From NCBI GenBank assembly GCA_037176885.1, contig JAWWNJ010000056.1:930001-994000 (forward strand): DNA of 64,000 nt, written 5' to 3'. The notes below the pieces were generated by a model that saw only the letters and a program-made list of their open reading frames with translations, was not told the origin of the DNA and searched no databases. The position numbers and the translations under genes are program-made. Origin of the DNA: Favolaschia claudopus. Lineage: Eukaryota > Basidiomycota > Agaricomycetes > Agaricales > Mycenaceae. This document shows positions 10,887-21,577 of the stretch, piece by piece (position 1 is the first letter of the stretch; each line of letters starts with the position of its first letter).

Positions 10887-11954
10887 CTGGAAACCGAGAT
10901 AACGCGCCCTCCATTACAACGTTTCCCGTTCGAATCTGAGTCCAGTTTCTGGTCATCGGGCTTGGATTGAGTCTTACTCGATCCAGCCATATCAATCTCA
11001 TCATTATCATCGTCAACCTTGACGATAATTTCGGCGCTCTCAGCACCAGCAGTAACTTCAGCCCAAGAAGAGGTTTCTGGATCAAGTTTATCGCGAAACA
11101 TTTCCTTTCGAATGTCAGCGTTGAGGCTACGCCAGAACATGACAACCTTCTCTTGGTTGGCTTCAAGACCAATGGTGTTATAAATTCGTTCCCATTCAGC
11201 CTTGTGAATTAATACTGACTTAGTGCCTTGGACACAAGAGCGCAATCGAGTGCGTTGTTTCTCACGGAAATTCACAGGGAAACAAAAATTGAATAAACCC
11301 CAAAAGAACTCACTCAGAGTCCAAACGTGCTCATCATTCTCAACCTTGCTGTTGTAGAATTCAAGTGCACGAGCCGTCAAATAGTACGACAAGTAAAACA
11401 CTCGTTGATCAGTCGGGACTTTGCTAAGTTGCACATAATTCGATCCTTCTTTAACAAATCGATGGAATGCAATGGCATCCGGTGAGCCATCATACTCCTT
11501 TGGAGGTATAGGCTTCAATATCATTTTATTCTTCCTGTGAGAACTCCGTTTCTTCCTAGAGGAACGGCGCTTGCGACGATGACGTGACGGGTATGACCTC
11601 CCGGAACCTGAACCATCTGAGGACTCAGAGTCAGAGTTCGACGAATCAGAAGGTTCGGATGGGGTGGGTGAACCATCCACACGCTCGGCATTGCGCAGGG
11701 TGCGCTCAATGAAGCTGCCTGGCGCGACGCGCTTAGCAGGAGTGGGCTCGGGACGGGATCCGCGAGCTCCGTGATCCGCACCGATCTGTCTATCAATGCT
11801 GTTTTTAACAGCAGTCTGCGCCTTGGTTAAGTCAACCTTTGGTGTCGTCGTCCGAGAACGTTGCAAGCTGCTGATCTGCGCTTGTAAATCAGCAATCTTT
11901 TCGTCTATGCTCTGGCCAGAGGCGACGGTATCTTTCGTTTGCTTCAGCAAAGGT

Positions 11955-13058
11955 CTCGGAGTTCGGGGTTCGGGCGGTATGAACGAAAATCGAAAACGAA
12001 AACGCGGCTAGCTGATAATGATCAGGCGGCCTTCCAGGCCATCAAGTCCATCAATTGCCAGCATTCAGAAACGAAAATGACCGGGCAAAGAAGCCGAGAG
12101 GATTGGATTGATGTCACAGTCACAGTACATCAATGTACGTGGTCTATTGTGTCATCGGCCGCTTGCCGAACGCGTCCGAGTGGCTGTACCAGGTCACGCA
12201 CACGGCGTGTCTTAGCACTTAATTGAAGAGTGGGTGACTTCCCGTAAGATAAATTTATGCTGGCCCAATTTCTGAGGTTGTTTGAGAGTGCCAGTGATGC
12301 AATCAGACTGGCGATATTTTCATCGCAAAACAAATCTACCAGGTGCGCGACTGCCCTGTTTGCGGGAGAGAGGTTGCAGGACCTGATGGGGTGTCAAAAA
12401 GTGTCTGGAGATTTATTTTTGGGTCTTGAAATCTAGTGGAGGGCTGTGGAGGGGTGCCGACCCCCCATCCAAACTTTATTATATTCAACTGATGCGGACT
12501 AAATCTTCGCTCGATTTGGGTGCGAAGAGTGATGGGGTCCCGACAGCTGTCTCGAAATATTCTGGTGGAGTAAATTTACCTTACGGGAAGTCACCCAGTG
12601 AAGATCGCTTCATTTCAAAATCATAAAATAGAAATTTTTACGATACCCAAGTATGAGATTCATCATACTTATAGACAAACACTAAAGGTATGTAAATAGG
12701 AAACAAGAATGGACTACATAAAGTAAACAAATATTATTATTTTATATTTATCTGTTAATTTGTGTTGGCTGCCGGCAGTAGCTAAGTTGCACGAGCATCT
12801 CAATTTGCGGAGGGAAAAAACGGCAATTTCGGTTATTTTTAAGTAGTAGCCGAGCATCGGAACGGGACCAACATGAGCATGTACGTGACCGTGACCCTTG
12901 GCGTCATAGAGCCGACCTTGACTTGTTCCGTGCCGACTGCTTCATTTTCGTTTCTGAACCTGCTGCCGACGGGCACCACCGGCCATCTATCGGCTATTCT
13001 ATATATAGTCGTTTTCGTTTTCGTTTCTAGTATATACTCGGGTTCGGGAGAAGCCATA
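11955..13058. other. Composite insertion in gag, ends not resolved
   Basis: Gag coding stops near 11955 and resumes beyond 13684. gaaaacgaaaacg-type motifs occur near both ends in opposite orientation (11985-12005, 13011-13027), as in a foldback. No target duplication could be assigned. It contains a clear MITE at 12229-12599. Confidence 0.35.
12229..12599. mobile_element. 371-bp MITE
   Basis: Inverted ends AGTGGGTGACTTCCCGTAAG and the complement of ACTGGGTGACTTCCCGTAAG. Both sides carry gaag (12225-12228, 12600-12603), a likely 4-bp duplication. No coding capacity. Confidence 0.75.
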
Positions 13059-13682
13059 CTGTAGCACTTTGTATGGGTGAAACGTAACGCGTAACGCCCG
13101 CCCTGTTTCGTTTCAACGGTAACGCATAACGGTCGGGTGGTTTCCCTGAGGACTGACATACAAAGATGTCGAATTATCATGTTTGTGGCTGTAAAATCTA
13201 GCTGAATCTACTGCTATAACCCTCCTCCTCCTCACTGCACTCAATCACTCTCTACAATCTTCGTCAAGATAGAACCGGTACGGTGCATCTGAGACCACGG
13301 GCAAGGTGCTGGGAAGGTGTACCAGAAGCTGGCCGAGGTAGTTTAACTAGTCGCTCGAAGAGGGCTTGTGGTGGACCCGTCGCTGGTTTAGGTGTCTGAG
13401 CGTGCGCCACGGCGCAGTGTTCATGAAAAAAAAAAAAAGGTGTATTACGGAGCCCGTAGCAGGAGAAATGCAATCACAAAGGGCTATGGATACAAAGAAA
13501 GCATGAGAGCTAAAAATTGCCCAGAATCCGTTCAACGTTTGGAAATAGATTTTATCGGTGTTTGCCCGCTCGTTTCCAAAATTCTATGATGTCACGCATA
13601 ACGCTGAGGCCGTTTCTGGTTTCCATGCGTAGCGTTTCCAGTCACGCTCGAGGGTCGGTTTCACCCATACAAAGTGCTACAG
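13059..13682. mobile_element. 624-bp TA-flanked MITE
   Basis: Inverted ends CTGTAGCACTTTGTATGGG and complement, at least 22 bp, flanked by TA on both sides (13057-13058, 13683-13684). TA duplication fits a Tc1/mariner-mobilised element. It lies between gag coding at 13685 and the composite insertion. Confidence 0.8.
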
Positions 13683-14731
13683 TAATTGGCGTCCGATCAA
13701 AGAACCCAGGTGGCGGTGAATGCTGTTCTTCTTTGACAGCACGGCGAATTTCGGCGAAATTACCAAAAGCGGCTCTTTGCGCGTCGATATCGCGCTCAGA
13801 GAAATCTTCCGAAAAATTTGCTGCACCCCAATCGCGAGGGTCAGCACCTTTACCCTTCTGGCGGGAGGTTCCTACACCAGATGGTATTGCCGGACTGACA
13901 ATATTTTCAGGCACATTCATTGCCGATCTTTCATCAATATCAATCAAGTTCGTGATTTCATCATCTGGCGTGTTCTCACGCGGGATAGTTATCCCGCGCC
14001 CTGACGCAGCAGCCAAAGCTTCCTGGGCCAAAGCTTGGTGGCGGCGAGCGATACTCACAAGCTCTCTCACACTCATGTTCTGAATCGCACAGGATACGGT
14101 CGATGTGGAATGGGATAACATATTCTGAGAATTCACTACGGTGAGTGAATCCGCTGAAGCTTGACGACCGGGCGTTGCCATGCGAGGCGTGGCAAGGCCT
14201 TCGTCGAGCATCCCCCAATCCACGGCTGAGGTCAGAACGGGCCCAGAGAGCTCGCTACGCATCGGGGTCACCGATGGCGCACGCGTCGAGGGTACCGACG
14301 GTGAAGTCTCGTTGCCCAGAGGCAACGGTTCGACGCCCGAAGGCGAAGCAGTCTCACCAAACGGTGATGGGGTCTCACCACCGGAAGGCAGTGGAAGGTC
14401 TACACGAGAGGAAGGTCCACCCGAGACCGCTCGACTGTACAATAGGTCGGGGGAAACGGGGCGTGGCTTTGTCGAAGAGGCACGAATCTCCGGTCGGGGA
14501 GTCCCAGAACGGGGACTCACGGCGATGGCAGTACTAGCAGGTCTCGGCACAGACATTCCAGGTCCAGGAACGGGGACACGAGCATGAGAGCGGAGAGGGT
14601 AGCGAGCACGGCCAGCGGGGTCAGTCATCGGGGTCGATGTCGAGCTCAGAGGGTCAGAGGAGGTCGGGGGCAAGCGTAGTCAAGAGCGTCGACAGATCTA
14701 GAGACTTGGAAAGATGTGACGGAAGCGAGGG

Positions 14732-14916
14732 GGATTCGAGTTCCGGCACACAGGGATCAAGAGAGAACTGGTGTAAGTACTAAATTGACCAAGGGAAAAG
14801 CTACTACAACAAGAACTAAACTACTTATACAGGAAAATCGAGGCTGTGTGCGTGGAGTCATGGGGACAACACGCGCAGATCTCGCCGTGAGCGGATGCGA
14901 ACGCCGATCCGTCACA
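14732..14916 (-). repeat. 5' LTR of the gag-only element
   Basis: Partner of 10119-10303. The outer end (gtcaca, 14911-14916) lies immediately upstream of the SAP gene's ATG at 14930, so the LTR could influence its transcription. Confidence 0.7.
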
Positions 14917-15958
14917 CTCAACCTCAACAATGCCAAAGGCTGCTTCGGACGACGACGACCCCGCTCTCCCTTTCCCTGGAAACTACTCGGAGAATGGTTT
15001 CACCATCCAATATATTCGGCTGTAGGTCTTTGCATCGTTAATCTTATTCATCTTTCTTACTCTTGATTGTCTAGGGCCAAACTTACGAACCCGCAGCTCA
15101 GCGAGCACTGCAAGACCTTCCGGCTGTCATTTACGGGAAACAAGACAGCTCTGACCAATCGTTTGAGAGCATTCAGTGGGGATCATGCTCAGTGGGACAG
15201 GTGCGTCCCTTGATTTATTGAGTATAGCTGCGGATTGACCGAGATCCATTTCAGATTGATTCCAGGCGCTACTAACACGCACAAAGGTACTCGCAAGGCT
15301 AGCGGGGACAGGAAAACGAAGCCCAGGGCTTCGGTCACAAGGCGCGAGACACGTGTCGCTGGTGTACGCGTTGCGAATGGCCCCAATACGGAGCGCTCAA
15401 AAGACTTGCGGACGATGGAGGAAAAGGCTAAAATAAAACCCTGGGTATGATTGTTTCCCGCTCGTTTTTCTAGTGCTCACAGCGACGTACATCAGGCTAA
15501 GATGATATTAGCACGCTATCCCTACGACCCTCAGGCTCTCGACCCCAAGAACACCTCCCTCTACACCTACCAGTCAGCACCAAGCCTTCCACCTCGCGTT
15601 CAACCTTCAGACGGCCATTCTGCTACACCTGTACCCGTACCCGTATGTTACAAATCCATTTATTTTCGACTTGAAAACCTCATTGAGTTCAGGTAACGGC
15701 GACTGAAGAATTCTTCGCACCCGTGCCCATCATCCAGCCTATGCCTCCTACCATGAATGATGATGTGCATATGTCCTCTCCCTCCCCTCCTCCCCCGTCC
15801 TCGCCACCATCCTATCACGCCACGGCCGACCTGACTGTGCCGACCACTGCCAACACTACCCGCGAGCGCACGCTACGGCTTGCTGGAGCGGTCTTTGTGA
15901 CCTTCGGCGAGTCAGATATCGCTGGGTTGGACATTCCCCGCTTGTTATTAAAGGCGTC

Positions 15959-16083
15959 TAGGCTCGTTACCAGCCTGTCTACGGTATACAACGAATTTTA
16001 CATTGGGGAGCGTCGTTGTCGTAGACGCCCGACGTGCTCGCCACATATTGTCGGCTTCGCGTAGCAGACTGGTCACGAGTCTA
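15959..16083. mobile_element. MULE-type MITE copy 2, 9-bp target duplication
   Basis: Same terminal repeats as 10754-10886. It is flanked by aaaggcgtc (15950-15958, 16084-16092). It lies inside a SAP-gene exon and supplies the peptide RLVTSLSTVYNEFYIGE and a stop codon. Confidence 0.9.
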
Positions 16084-16194
16084 AAAGGCGTCTCGATTGC
16101 CGTCAGATACTGGCCGCAGGTTTATAAGTATTGGAAAGGTTCCCAGTGGGCGGGTGTGAAGAAACAGTGGGGAGACTGGAGGGTAAGTCCCATA

Positions 16195-16857
16195 CAGTGG
16201 CCGCAGAAAATACTGCAACACGTGGTTCTGAGGTATTCAGTGCGTCTTTTGACGCAAACAAAGTGCTAGACAGGAAATACGAGTGAAATGATTTTTTCTG
16301 CGCAACTTACCCCATTACCATATATAGTAATTCGATTGTAATGAATTTTTTAAGGGATTTATTTTCAGGGCACTTCTCCGTGCTACACCCCACCAAAAAA
16401 CGGCCTTCATAGGTCGAAAGTACTCGCAAATACGACGTCAGTCATATGTTACTTGACATAGATTCATTCAGTTTTGAGCCCGCAATGGCTGTTTGAAGAT
16501 GGTCATTTTGGTCATGTTTTGAATAAATTGGCATTTTTAGGCCAAAATGGCCATCTTACAGCAACTATTACGGGTCAAATCGGCAGCAAACTAAGTAAAG
16601 TCAGATATGACTGAGATCGTCTTTAGGAGTACTTTCATCCTATGATGCTTATTTTACCGTAGGGTTCACCGCTGAAAAGTGCGGTGTAAAAAAACACATG
16701 AAAAAATTCACTGTGGCTCGATTACCATATATGGTAATTGGGTCGTTGGCTCAAAAATTTTCATTTCACTCAGATTTCATGTCCTGCACTTTGTTTGAGT
16801 CCAGAGACCACGTCAATGACTCGAAACACCTTGTTGCATTGTTTTCTGCAGCCACTG
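16195..16857. mobile_element. 663-bp mariner-type MITE in a SAP-gene intron
   Basis: The long inverted repeats begin CAGTGGCCGCAG and match CAGTGGCTGCAG at the other end, with similarity over about 100 bp. It is flanked by TA. It sits 13 bp after the intron donor gtaag, so splicing of the host intron may persist. Confidence 0.85.
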
Positions 16858-16863
16858 TATATA

Positions 16864-16956
16864 CGGTTGCGGCAAAATCAAAAGCGACGTCACGTGGGCC
16901 ACGTACATATGTGCCAAATATGTCACGTGACGTCACTTTTGATCTTGCCGCAACTG
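16864..16956. mobile_element. 93-bp mariner-type MITE
   Basis: Almost a pure hairpin. The ends CGGTTGCGGC and the complement of CAGTTGCGGC extend about 36 bp, with a TA on each side. It lies six bases from the previous MITE in the same intron. The ends match those of the 39626-39994 element. Confidence 0.85.
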
Positions 16957-17362
16957 TATGTACATTCCTCGACACTGTTTCCTGATTTCTTCAGAATATT
17001 GTTTCTGCTATCTCGTCCTTTGCTACGACAGTCGTGGGGTGACACAGCGCCTGAAGTACACGCCACTGGTTAAGCAGCTCAACACAGAACGCAAGGCGGA
17101 GGATGAACAACTGGCCGCCATTGCTCTTCGTGAACTTACACCGCAGCAATTGACCTATCACAAAGGGAGCCAATATCACGTCATGCGGAAACCAGCAAAA
17201 GTCGCAGCATTGTACCGCAAGTTGAAGGGAGTGACGGTGGAGGGTTTCGAGGATGAGAGCTTTAACTTTTGCTATCTCGGGCGGGTTATTGAACAGATAA
17301 AGCTTGAGCAGCGTCTCCTGCATCACATTTAGCTAGATCAATACATTGCTTTGAGAAATTAC

Positions 17363-18800
17363 CTGAGTGATTGCTCGCGCACTTGTTGCTGTTTCTCCGA
17401 CGCGTACCTGCGAGAGGTCAGTCCACACATTCTGGAATAGCAGGCAGGATACCTAGTACTAACCTTGCGACGACGTAAACTGGTCATATATGTTGCAACC
17501 GTCTCCGAAACAGAGGGATTCCCAATCATTCTTCCCGTTACCTCGCTTTCATGCCACGGGAGAGAACCCAGACCATACAAGCGTCCAAATGCGTAAGTCA
17601 TGGCTGCACGCAGCTTCTGTGCATGGTTATAGCTTGCTCGCGGGATTGTATGGTGCTTCTCTGTGCCGTCGAAATCTTGTTCATCACATCTAAATTGTGG
17701 TCAAGTAAGTAAATGATATAAATCCGCTGAATCGTTTACTGACTCGTGCATAATCCAGGCACAAATGCAGACTGGGACCGCCGCATTCGGGGTTTTACTG
17801 AAAAACGGGTCATCCTCTTTGATTAGCTTATTCTTTTTCAGAAATTGTAGGCATTGGTTCATCAAGCTGTCTACTTGTCAATGGCACAATTCATCTCTCA
17901 GCTACAGTCGTAAACTAGGAAGCGCAACGTAACGTAGAAGAGCAACATGCATATTCCGTACCCGCGGATATTTTGGCGAGATAGAATTTGCACTCTCCTA
18001 CCATTTTTGAGGTCGCTGAATTCAATGAGCCACTTTTTGGAGCCTAAAAATTACTTCCCTGAGCAGTGGGAGCGCAATTTGTCGAAAATGCCCAATTTTG
18101 GAAGGAAGTTTGTGATTTCCCCATACCTTTGAACATCTCCATGGAAAATTTGGTGTCTAAAAAGTCCCCACAAACCATATTTCCCACCAGCAAAAAAATT
18201 AGACTGAATAGCTTCTTTAAAGGACTAGAACTAGCTGGTTTGTTGCAAGTTTGTTGCTGATTTTTGATGTTTTCAGCTGAATTGTGAAATTTGCCTTGCA
18301 ATATAAACACCACCTGGTGTTCCTGTGCATGCTTGATTTGTGGTATGATACTTGTAGGGCCTAAATATACATGCTCTATGTTTTCGCGACCTGCGGGAGG
18401 ATTCTAGCTTTGTTTGCTGTTGTTGCTCTTCTACGTTATTTGGCCCATTTGGGTGGAGCCAAACTTTGGCCCTTGAACTCACTCAAAACAGACTGTATCG
18501 ACCCCGAATTTTTGACGAATCTGCAGAACCGATGCGGGGCTATTACCCTAGCACACAAAACTCAGAGTTTTGGTGCATTTTTCATCCAATAATCGGCGGG
18601 GAAAGCTAATCGTTGCGCTTCCTAGTTTACGACTGTATGTACACACCGTTTATATTCCTTATCAGTTTCATTGGTAACACCTTTCGAGGCGTGCACATCA
18701 TAAACACTGTTCTCTGGTAAGGTTTCGCCCTCCGCCTCTATATCCTCGTCAATTTCCCCAGGATGAGCACGGTCCTCTTCACTGGCATTGTGTATAGCTT
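17363..18800 (-). pseudogene. Tyrosine-recombinase-like (Crypton-type) N-terminal region
   Basis: From upstream to downstream, the minus-strand exons read EEDRAHPGEIDEDIEAEGET (near 18780-18650); then MNQCLQFLKKNKLI, CICAWIM (to 17744); CDEQDFDG, SYNHAQKLRAAMTYAFGRL and GNPSVSETVATYMTSLRRRK (17464-17689); and VRVGETATSARAITQ (17363-17407). Introns are 17408-17463 and 17690-17743. I recall this order from basidiomycete proteins whose C-terminal half is a tyrosine recombinase fold. That catalytic half is absent here, so the function is inferred. A 731-bp MITE lies in the intron at about 17890-18645. The gene is tail-to-tail with the SAP gene. Confidence 0.45.
17905..18635. mobile_element. 731-bp TA-flanked MITE, copy A
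   Basis: Ends CAGTCGTAAACTAGGAAGCG and complement, flanked by TA (17903-17904, 18636-18637). Copy B at 50861-51591 has the same length, and I could find only one base difference. It holds no meaningful ORF. It was recently mobile. Confidence 0.95.
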
Positions 18801-18814
18801 AACATAGTTTCTCT

Positions 18815-18930
18815 TGCTCGGTGAAACTTGGTATCTCCCTACGAGTACGACCTTGAATGCTCTGCTTATTCTTCCATGAAAAATTGATGTTCCCCAAGAG
18901 TGAGTGTCATCATGTACAGTACTATGTATC
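18815..18930. repeat. About 115-bp dispersed repeat, copy 1
   Basis: gctcggtgaaacttggtatc onward matches 52841-52956 with a few changes. Nature unknown. The second copy lies inside the 52024-53652 element. Confidence 0.75.
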
Positions 18931-19068
18931 GTGCAGGCTGTAGTCAACTACACCTCTTCATCTGCTTTCTCTGGGTACTCCTGCATTTGTGCAAGAGCGG
19001 GACACAAATGCAGGAGCGGGAAGCTTATGTCTGGGCTTGCTGGGAAGCAGTGTACAAGGCAAAGCGCC

Positions 19069-19130
19069 GCCCGTAGCTCAACGGTTGAAGAGCGCATGAC
19101 GGAGACCCGTGGGCAAGGGATCCATGACCT
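19069..19130 (+). other. tRNA-like 5' half with A-box
   Basis: gcccgtagctcaacggttga followed by agagcgc has the A-box and D-arm of a tRNA, and a T-run follows at 19129. I cannot find a proper T-arm or B-box (ggatccatgacc instead of GGTTCGAATCC), so this is not a functional tRNA. It could be a SINE head or a decayed tRNA. Confidence 0.35.
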
Positions 19131-19512
19131 TTTCTTCCCCGCCCACCCTCCCTTTTGTGTCACTTCGCGCCGGGTCGTTGCAAAGCGTGAAGCGGGGCTG
19201 TGTCTTTTTTTGCCTTCGAGTTTGCTCTGTGCTCTCTGCTTTGGATGTGTCGGGTCGCCACATTCTGAAGTGGGGCTGATGTCAGGGGAACCCCCCGCTT
19301 TCCCGACCCGCTCCGCTATTCCTTGCATCACTCCGGCCTTCTTGGGAACGCTACTCCCTCCAGACTTCCCCCTTTGTCACACCTTCCTCCTTCCGACCCC
19401 CCGTTCCCCTCCTCGACAGACTCCTGTCGACCCTGCACTCCTACAGCTAGTGCTCAGCGCAACCCGGTCCCCCGGTCCCCGGCCCGGCTTCCCACGCTCC
19501 CCCGGAGCTGGG

Positions 19513-20055
19513 CCAAGCCCCAGCGGTTCTGTCACCCAAGCCTCGATGCTCCTGCTGTCTCGCCCTGGCTCTAGCGCCCTTCCCGGGTTCCCTGGGCTCT
19601 ATTCCCCCGGTTCCCCGACCCTCCGGGCCCCGAGCTCCGGCCCTCCGGACTCCGGCTCCGGTTTCCCACGCTCCCCGGACCACAGGGTATCTCCGGGCCT
19701 TCGTTGGTCTACGATCTCTGGACCAGTATTGTGATCCTCCCCCTTCTGGGCATATCCCTGGCTCCCTGCTACTGTTGGATCATCTGATCATTGATATCAC
19801 ATCATAGATGCTGTGCTACTACATAGGTCCCACGCCCCGTGAGAAGTCGCGCGTCACGCGCCCTTTTACTGTGAGTCTGTGACACCTGGGCATGGAGACT
19901 CCTTACTCTGTTCTCTAAGGATTCTCCCTCTGCCCAGGTGAGTAGACACTCTTCCTCTTGTTGTAGCTAGTCTCCTAAGGATTCTCCCTCTGCCCATTGC
20001 TTGTTGGACTCTTGGGTACCTCGGGCCTCAGGCCCTGGCAGCTGTTGCCCTTACA
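19513..20055 (+). repeat. LTR-type repeat copy 2, with empty insertion site
   Basis: It matches 5907-5969 joined directly to 9570-10037. The single gctctagc at 19568-19575 is the unoccupied target of the 3,600-bp transposon. The final 283 bp (19773-20055) run from TGTTGG to CTTACA. Confidence 0.88.
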
Positions 20056-20106
20056 GGGATTCCACCTATGACATCTTCTGCCTTGGGCAGAAGTTCGCTG
20101 TCTCCA

Positions 20107-20655
20107 TCATGCTGTGTGCTCACTTATGTCATATCTTATGTCACCTCTTGTATATAAGTAGTTCACTGGGGATCTCTGATCCCCAGCTTTGTTATCGACT
20201 TGGCTCCTGGGCCCTTGACCTTTCTTCTTAGAGCGGATACGCTTACGCATGAAACGCTTCCCAAGCGCAATTAGCGCTTCACCGATTTGCTGGTCGGAAC
20301 CCCGGATAGATACAAGACCCTTACCACCACAGCCAACGATATGCCCGACAACCGAGTCAGGCACCACAAGCGTACACGAGTAGCGGGACGGTGCGTCCTG
20401 TGCAGTAGGGAGGGTTCCGGCGAGTGGTATGGCGGTGTGGCCGACAGCGATGATGGCAGGGGTAGGGGCTGGGGTTGAAGGTTCAGAGCCCCAGCGAGCG
20501 CCATCCCAGGAGAAGCGCCAGGCATGCCCTCGGGGAGTAGAGGCTGCAGTGTCCCCAAACTCAAGACGATCAAGACGGTCGTGGACGCGCTGTAGTTCGC
20601 TTCGAAGGAGAGTGCAGTAGTAACAAAGGTCCTGAGGAACTGCGGGGGTTGCCAT
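20107..20655 (-). CDS. KH-like ORF, retroelement-type, internally deleted
   Basis: Starting at MATPAVPQDL, the product has a heptad-like stretch LLRSELQRVHDRLDRLEFG, then CTLVVPDSVVGHIVGCGGKG, then VSIRGSDQQIGEALIALGK and a basic tail RKRIRSKKKG. The middle two blocks look like the start and end of a KH RNA-binding domain (VP..vvG.ivG.gGkg) with the centre missing. I recall this domain as an accessory ORF of basidiomycete LTR elements. A TATA-like ggatataagtag lies upstream (about 20705-20717), and a similar block in the opposite orientation occurs at 20151-20175. Confidence 0.4.
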   Translation of the reverse strand: MATPAVPQDLCYYCTLLRSELQRVHDRLDRLEFGDTAASTPRGHAWRFSWDGARWGSEPSTPAPTPAIIAVGHTAIPLAGTLPTAQDAPSRYSCTLVVPDSVVGHIVGCGGKGLVSIRGSDQQIGEALIALGKRFMRKRIRSKKKGQGPRSQVDNKAGDQRSPVNYLYTRGDIRYDISEHTA

Positions 20656-20789
20656 AGCAAGGGAGGTGTGAGGTCGATGGTAGGATGAGGGCAGAGTAGA
20701 GATCCCCAGTGGACTACTTATATCCCTGACAATTTCGATCACCTTTCCTGTTGCAAGATTGCAGAAGCCAAACAAAACCACAGTGTGTC

Positions 20790-21577
20790 AGATGCTCAGA
20801 ATGGAGAGAGGCTTTGAGTCTAAAACTCAATACTTGTGGATTCAATATACAGGATATTCTTACTGAATTTCAATTTCTTGAGCCCGTGGGGAATACGAAT
20901 ATTCGCTACGCATAGATTCCAAATAGATTCCCGGCGACGGGATCAGTCACCCTTTTCAGCAGTTGCATGAGTACTTAGAATAGATCAGCGAGCGTACTTG
21001 CTCTGTACTGTGTAGTATGTAATTCAGTAAATTGCATGTACGCACCGAAGCTATGTTAGCGGTAATTATTTGTACCACTCTTTACTTTACAGCATACTTA
21101 CTGTACTCTCGTAAGCATTACGTAGTCTTTATGCGTTTCTAACCGAGACCACGACGTTCTCTACACAAACGCAGTTTCGTCGACTTCTCGTCTTCCCAAC
21201 TCGATACGGGCGATACCGAACAGCAAATTACGCAGACAAGCTATGATCTGAACGACTAAGTATCTTCAGATTTCATGTCCTCCATACAAGAGAGGGTGAA
21301 ACGAGCCTAGACTGAAGCAAGCTTCCCCTCCTATGCGGACCATTGTCCACATACATCATATTTAACCCCTCAAGTTCCAACACTGTAGACTACACAGCCA
21401 GAGGTTCGGATGGACAGGATACAAAATTCTGAGTTGGTCCCGTGTTTGATCCGGTAGATGCGCTAGATCTATTTGATTTTGTCCCAAATGAATTTTTTTG
21501 CAAATAAGCGGAGCACCACATCAGAGTGAACTCGGGGTTAACTTCTCATATCTTCATCCCCAGCTTCAACCCAGCAG
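20790..21577. other. No supported gene
   Basis: AT-rich spacer upstream of the eleven-exon transposase-type gene. I found no terminal repeats or promoter motif that I would defend. Confidence 0.5.

Larger units (their letters stand above)
10480..14673 (-). pseudogene. gag: Gag polyprotein, broken by insertions
   Basis: The N-terminal part (14673 to about 13685) is Pro/Ser-rich and contains MSVRELVSIARRHQALAQE. The central part (11950 to 10896) has a coiled-coil-like start, an RS/RK-rich stretch (RHRRKRRSSRKKRSSHRK) and a gag core with YYLTARALEFYN, WTLSEFFWGLFNFCFP and WERIYNTIGL. The end (10744-10480) has a CCHC zinc knuckle, CFNCGVQGHLSRNCP, for RNA binding. The parts are separated by a nested insertion cluster (about 11955-13684) and by a 133-bp MITE (10754-10886) plus its target duplication. 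Without the MITE the frame reads on into the zinc knuckle. Gag would form the particle that packages element RNA. Confidence 0.75.
10119..14916 (-). mobile_element. Gypsy-type gag-only LTR element (minus strand)
   Basis: Two 185-bp direct repeats (10119-10303 and 14732-14916) differ at about one base. Read on the minus strand they start TGTGACGG, contain a TATA-like gtataagtag and end CGAATCC. The purine tract ggagggcgga abuts the 10303 repeat, as expected before a 3' LTR. Only a gag gene lies between them, with no protease, reverse transcriptase or integrase, so it must have used enzymes from elsewhere. I see no matching flanking target duplication. It ends 14 bp before the start codon of the SAP gene. 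Confidence 0.65.
14930..17332 (+). pseudogene. SAP-domain protein gene loaded with MITEs
   Basis: Exons: 14930-15021, 15075-15200, 15255-15444, 15496-15642, then from 15693. The introns are 51-54 nt and phases agree. Residues 31-66 form a SAP DNA-binding fold (LTNPQLSEHCKTF, GNKTALTNRL), followed by WDRLIPGA and HKGTRK, a basic region and a Pro-rich region. The frame shifts near 15930-15950, where SPLVIKGV and then YWPQVYKYWKGSQW follow. A 125-bp MITE plus its duplication sits in this exon. After GDWR the intron donor gtaag is followed by two more MITEs. The last exon (about 17025-17332) reads GVTQRLKYTPLVKQL ... KGSQYHVMRK and ends at TAG. I recall this as a basidiomycete-specific family of unknown role. 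DNA binding is inferred from SAP. Confidence 0.6.

Noticed and set aside
19069..19130. Functional tRNA gene
   Set aside because: Only the 5' half and A-box are convincing; no T-arm/B-box or complete acceptor stem.
18904..19734. 276-codon plus-strand ORF, Pro/Ser-rich
   Set aside because: Produced by the GC-rich LTR-type repeat and the tRNA-like segment; the parallel copy at 9570 does not keep the frame.
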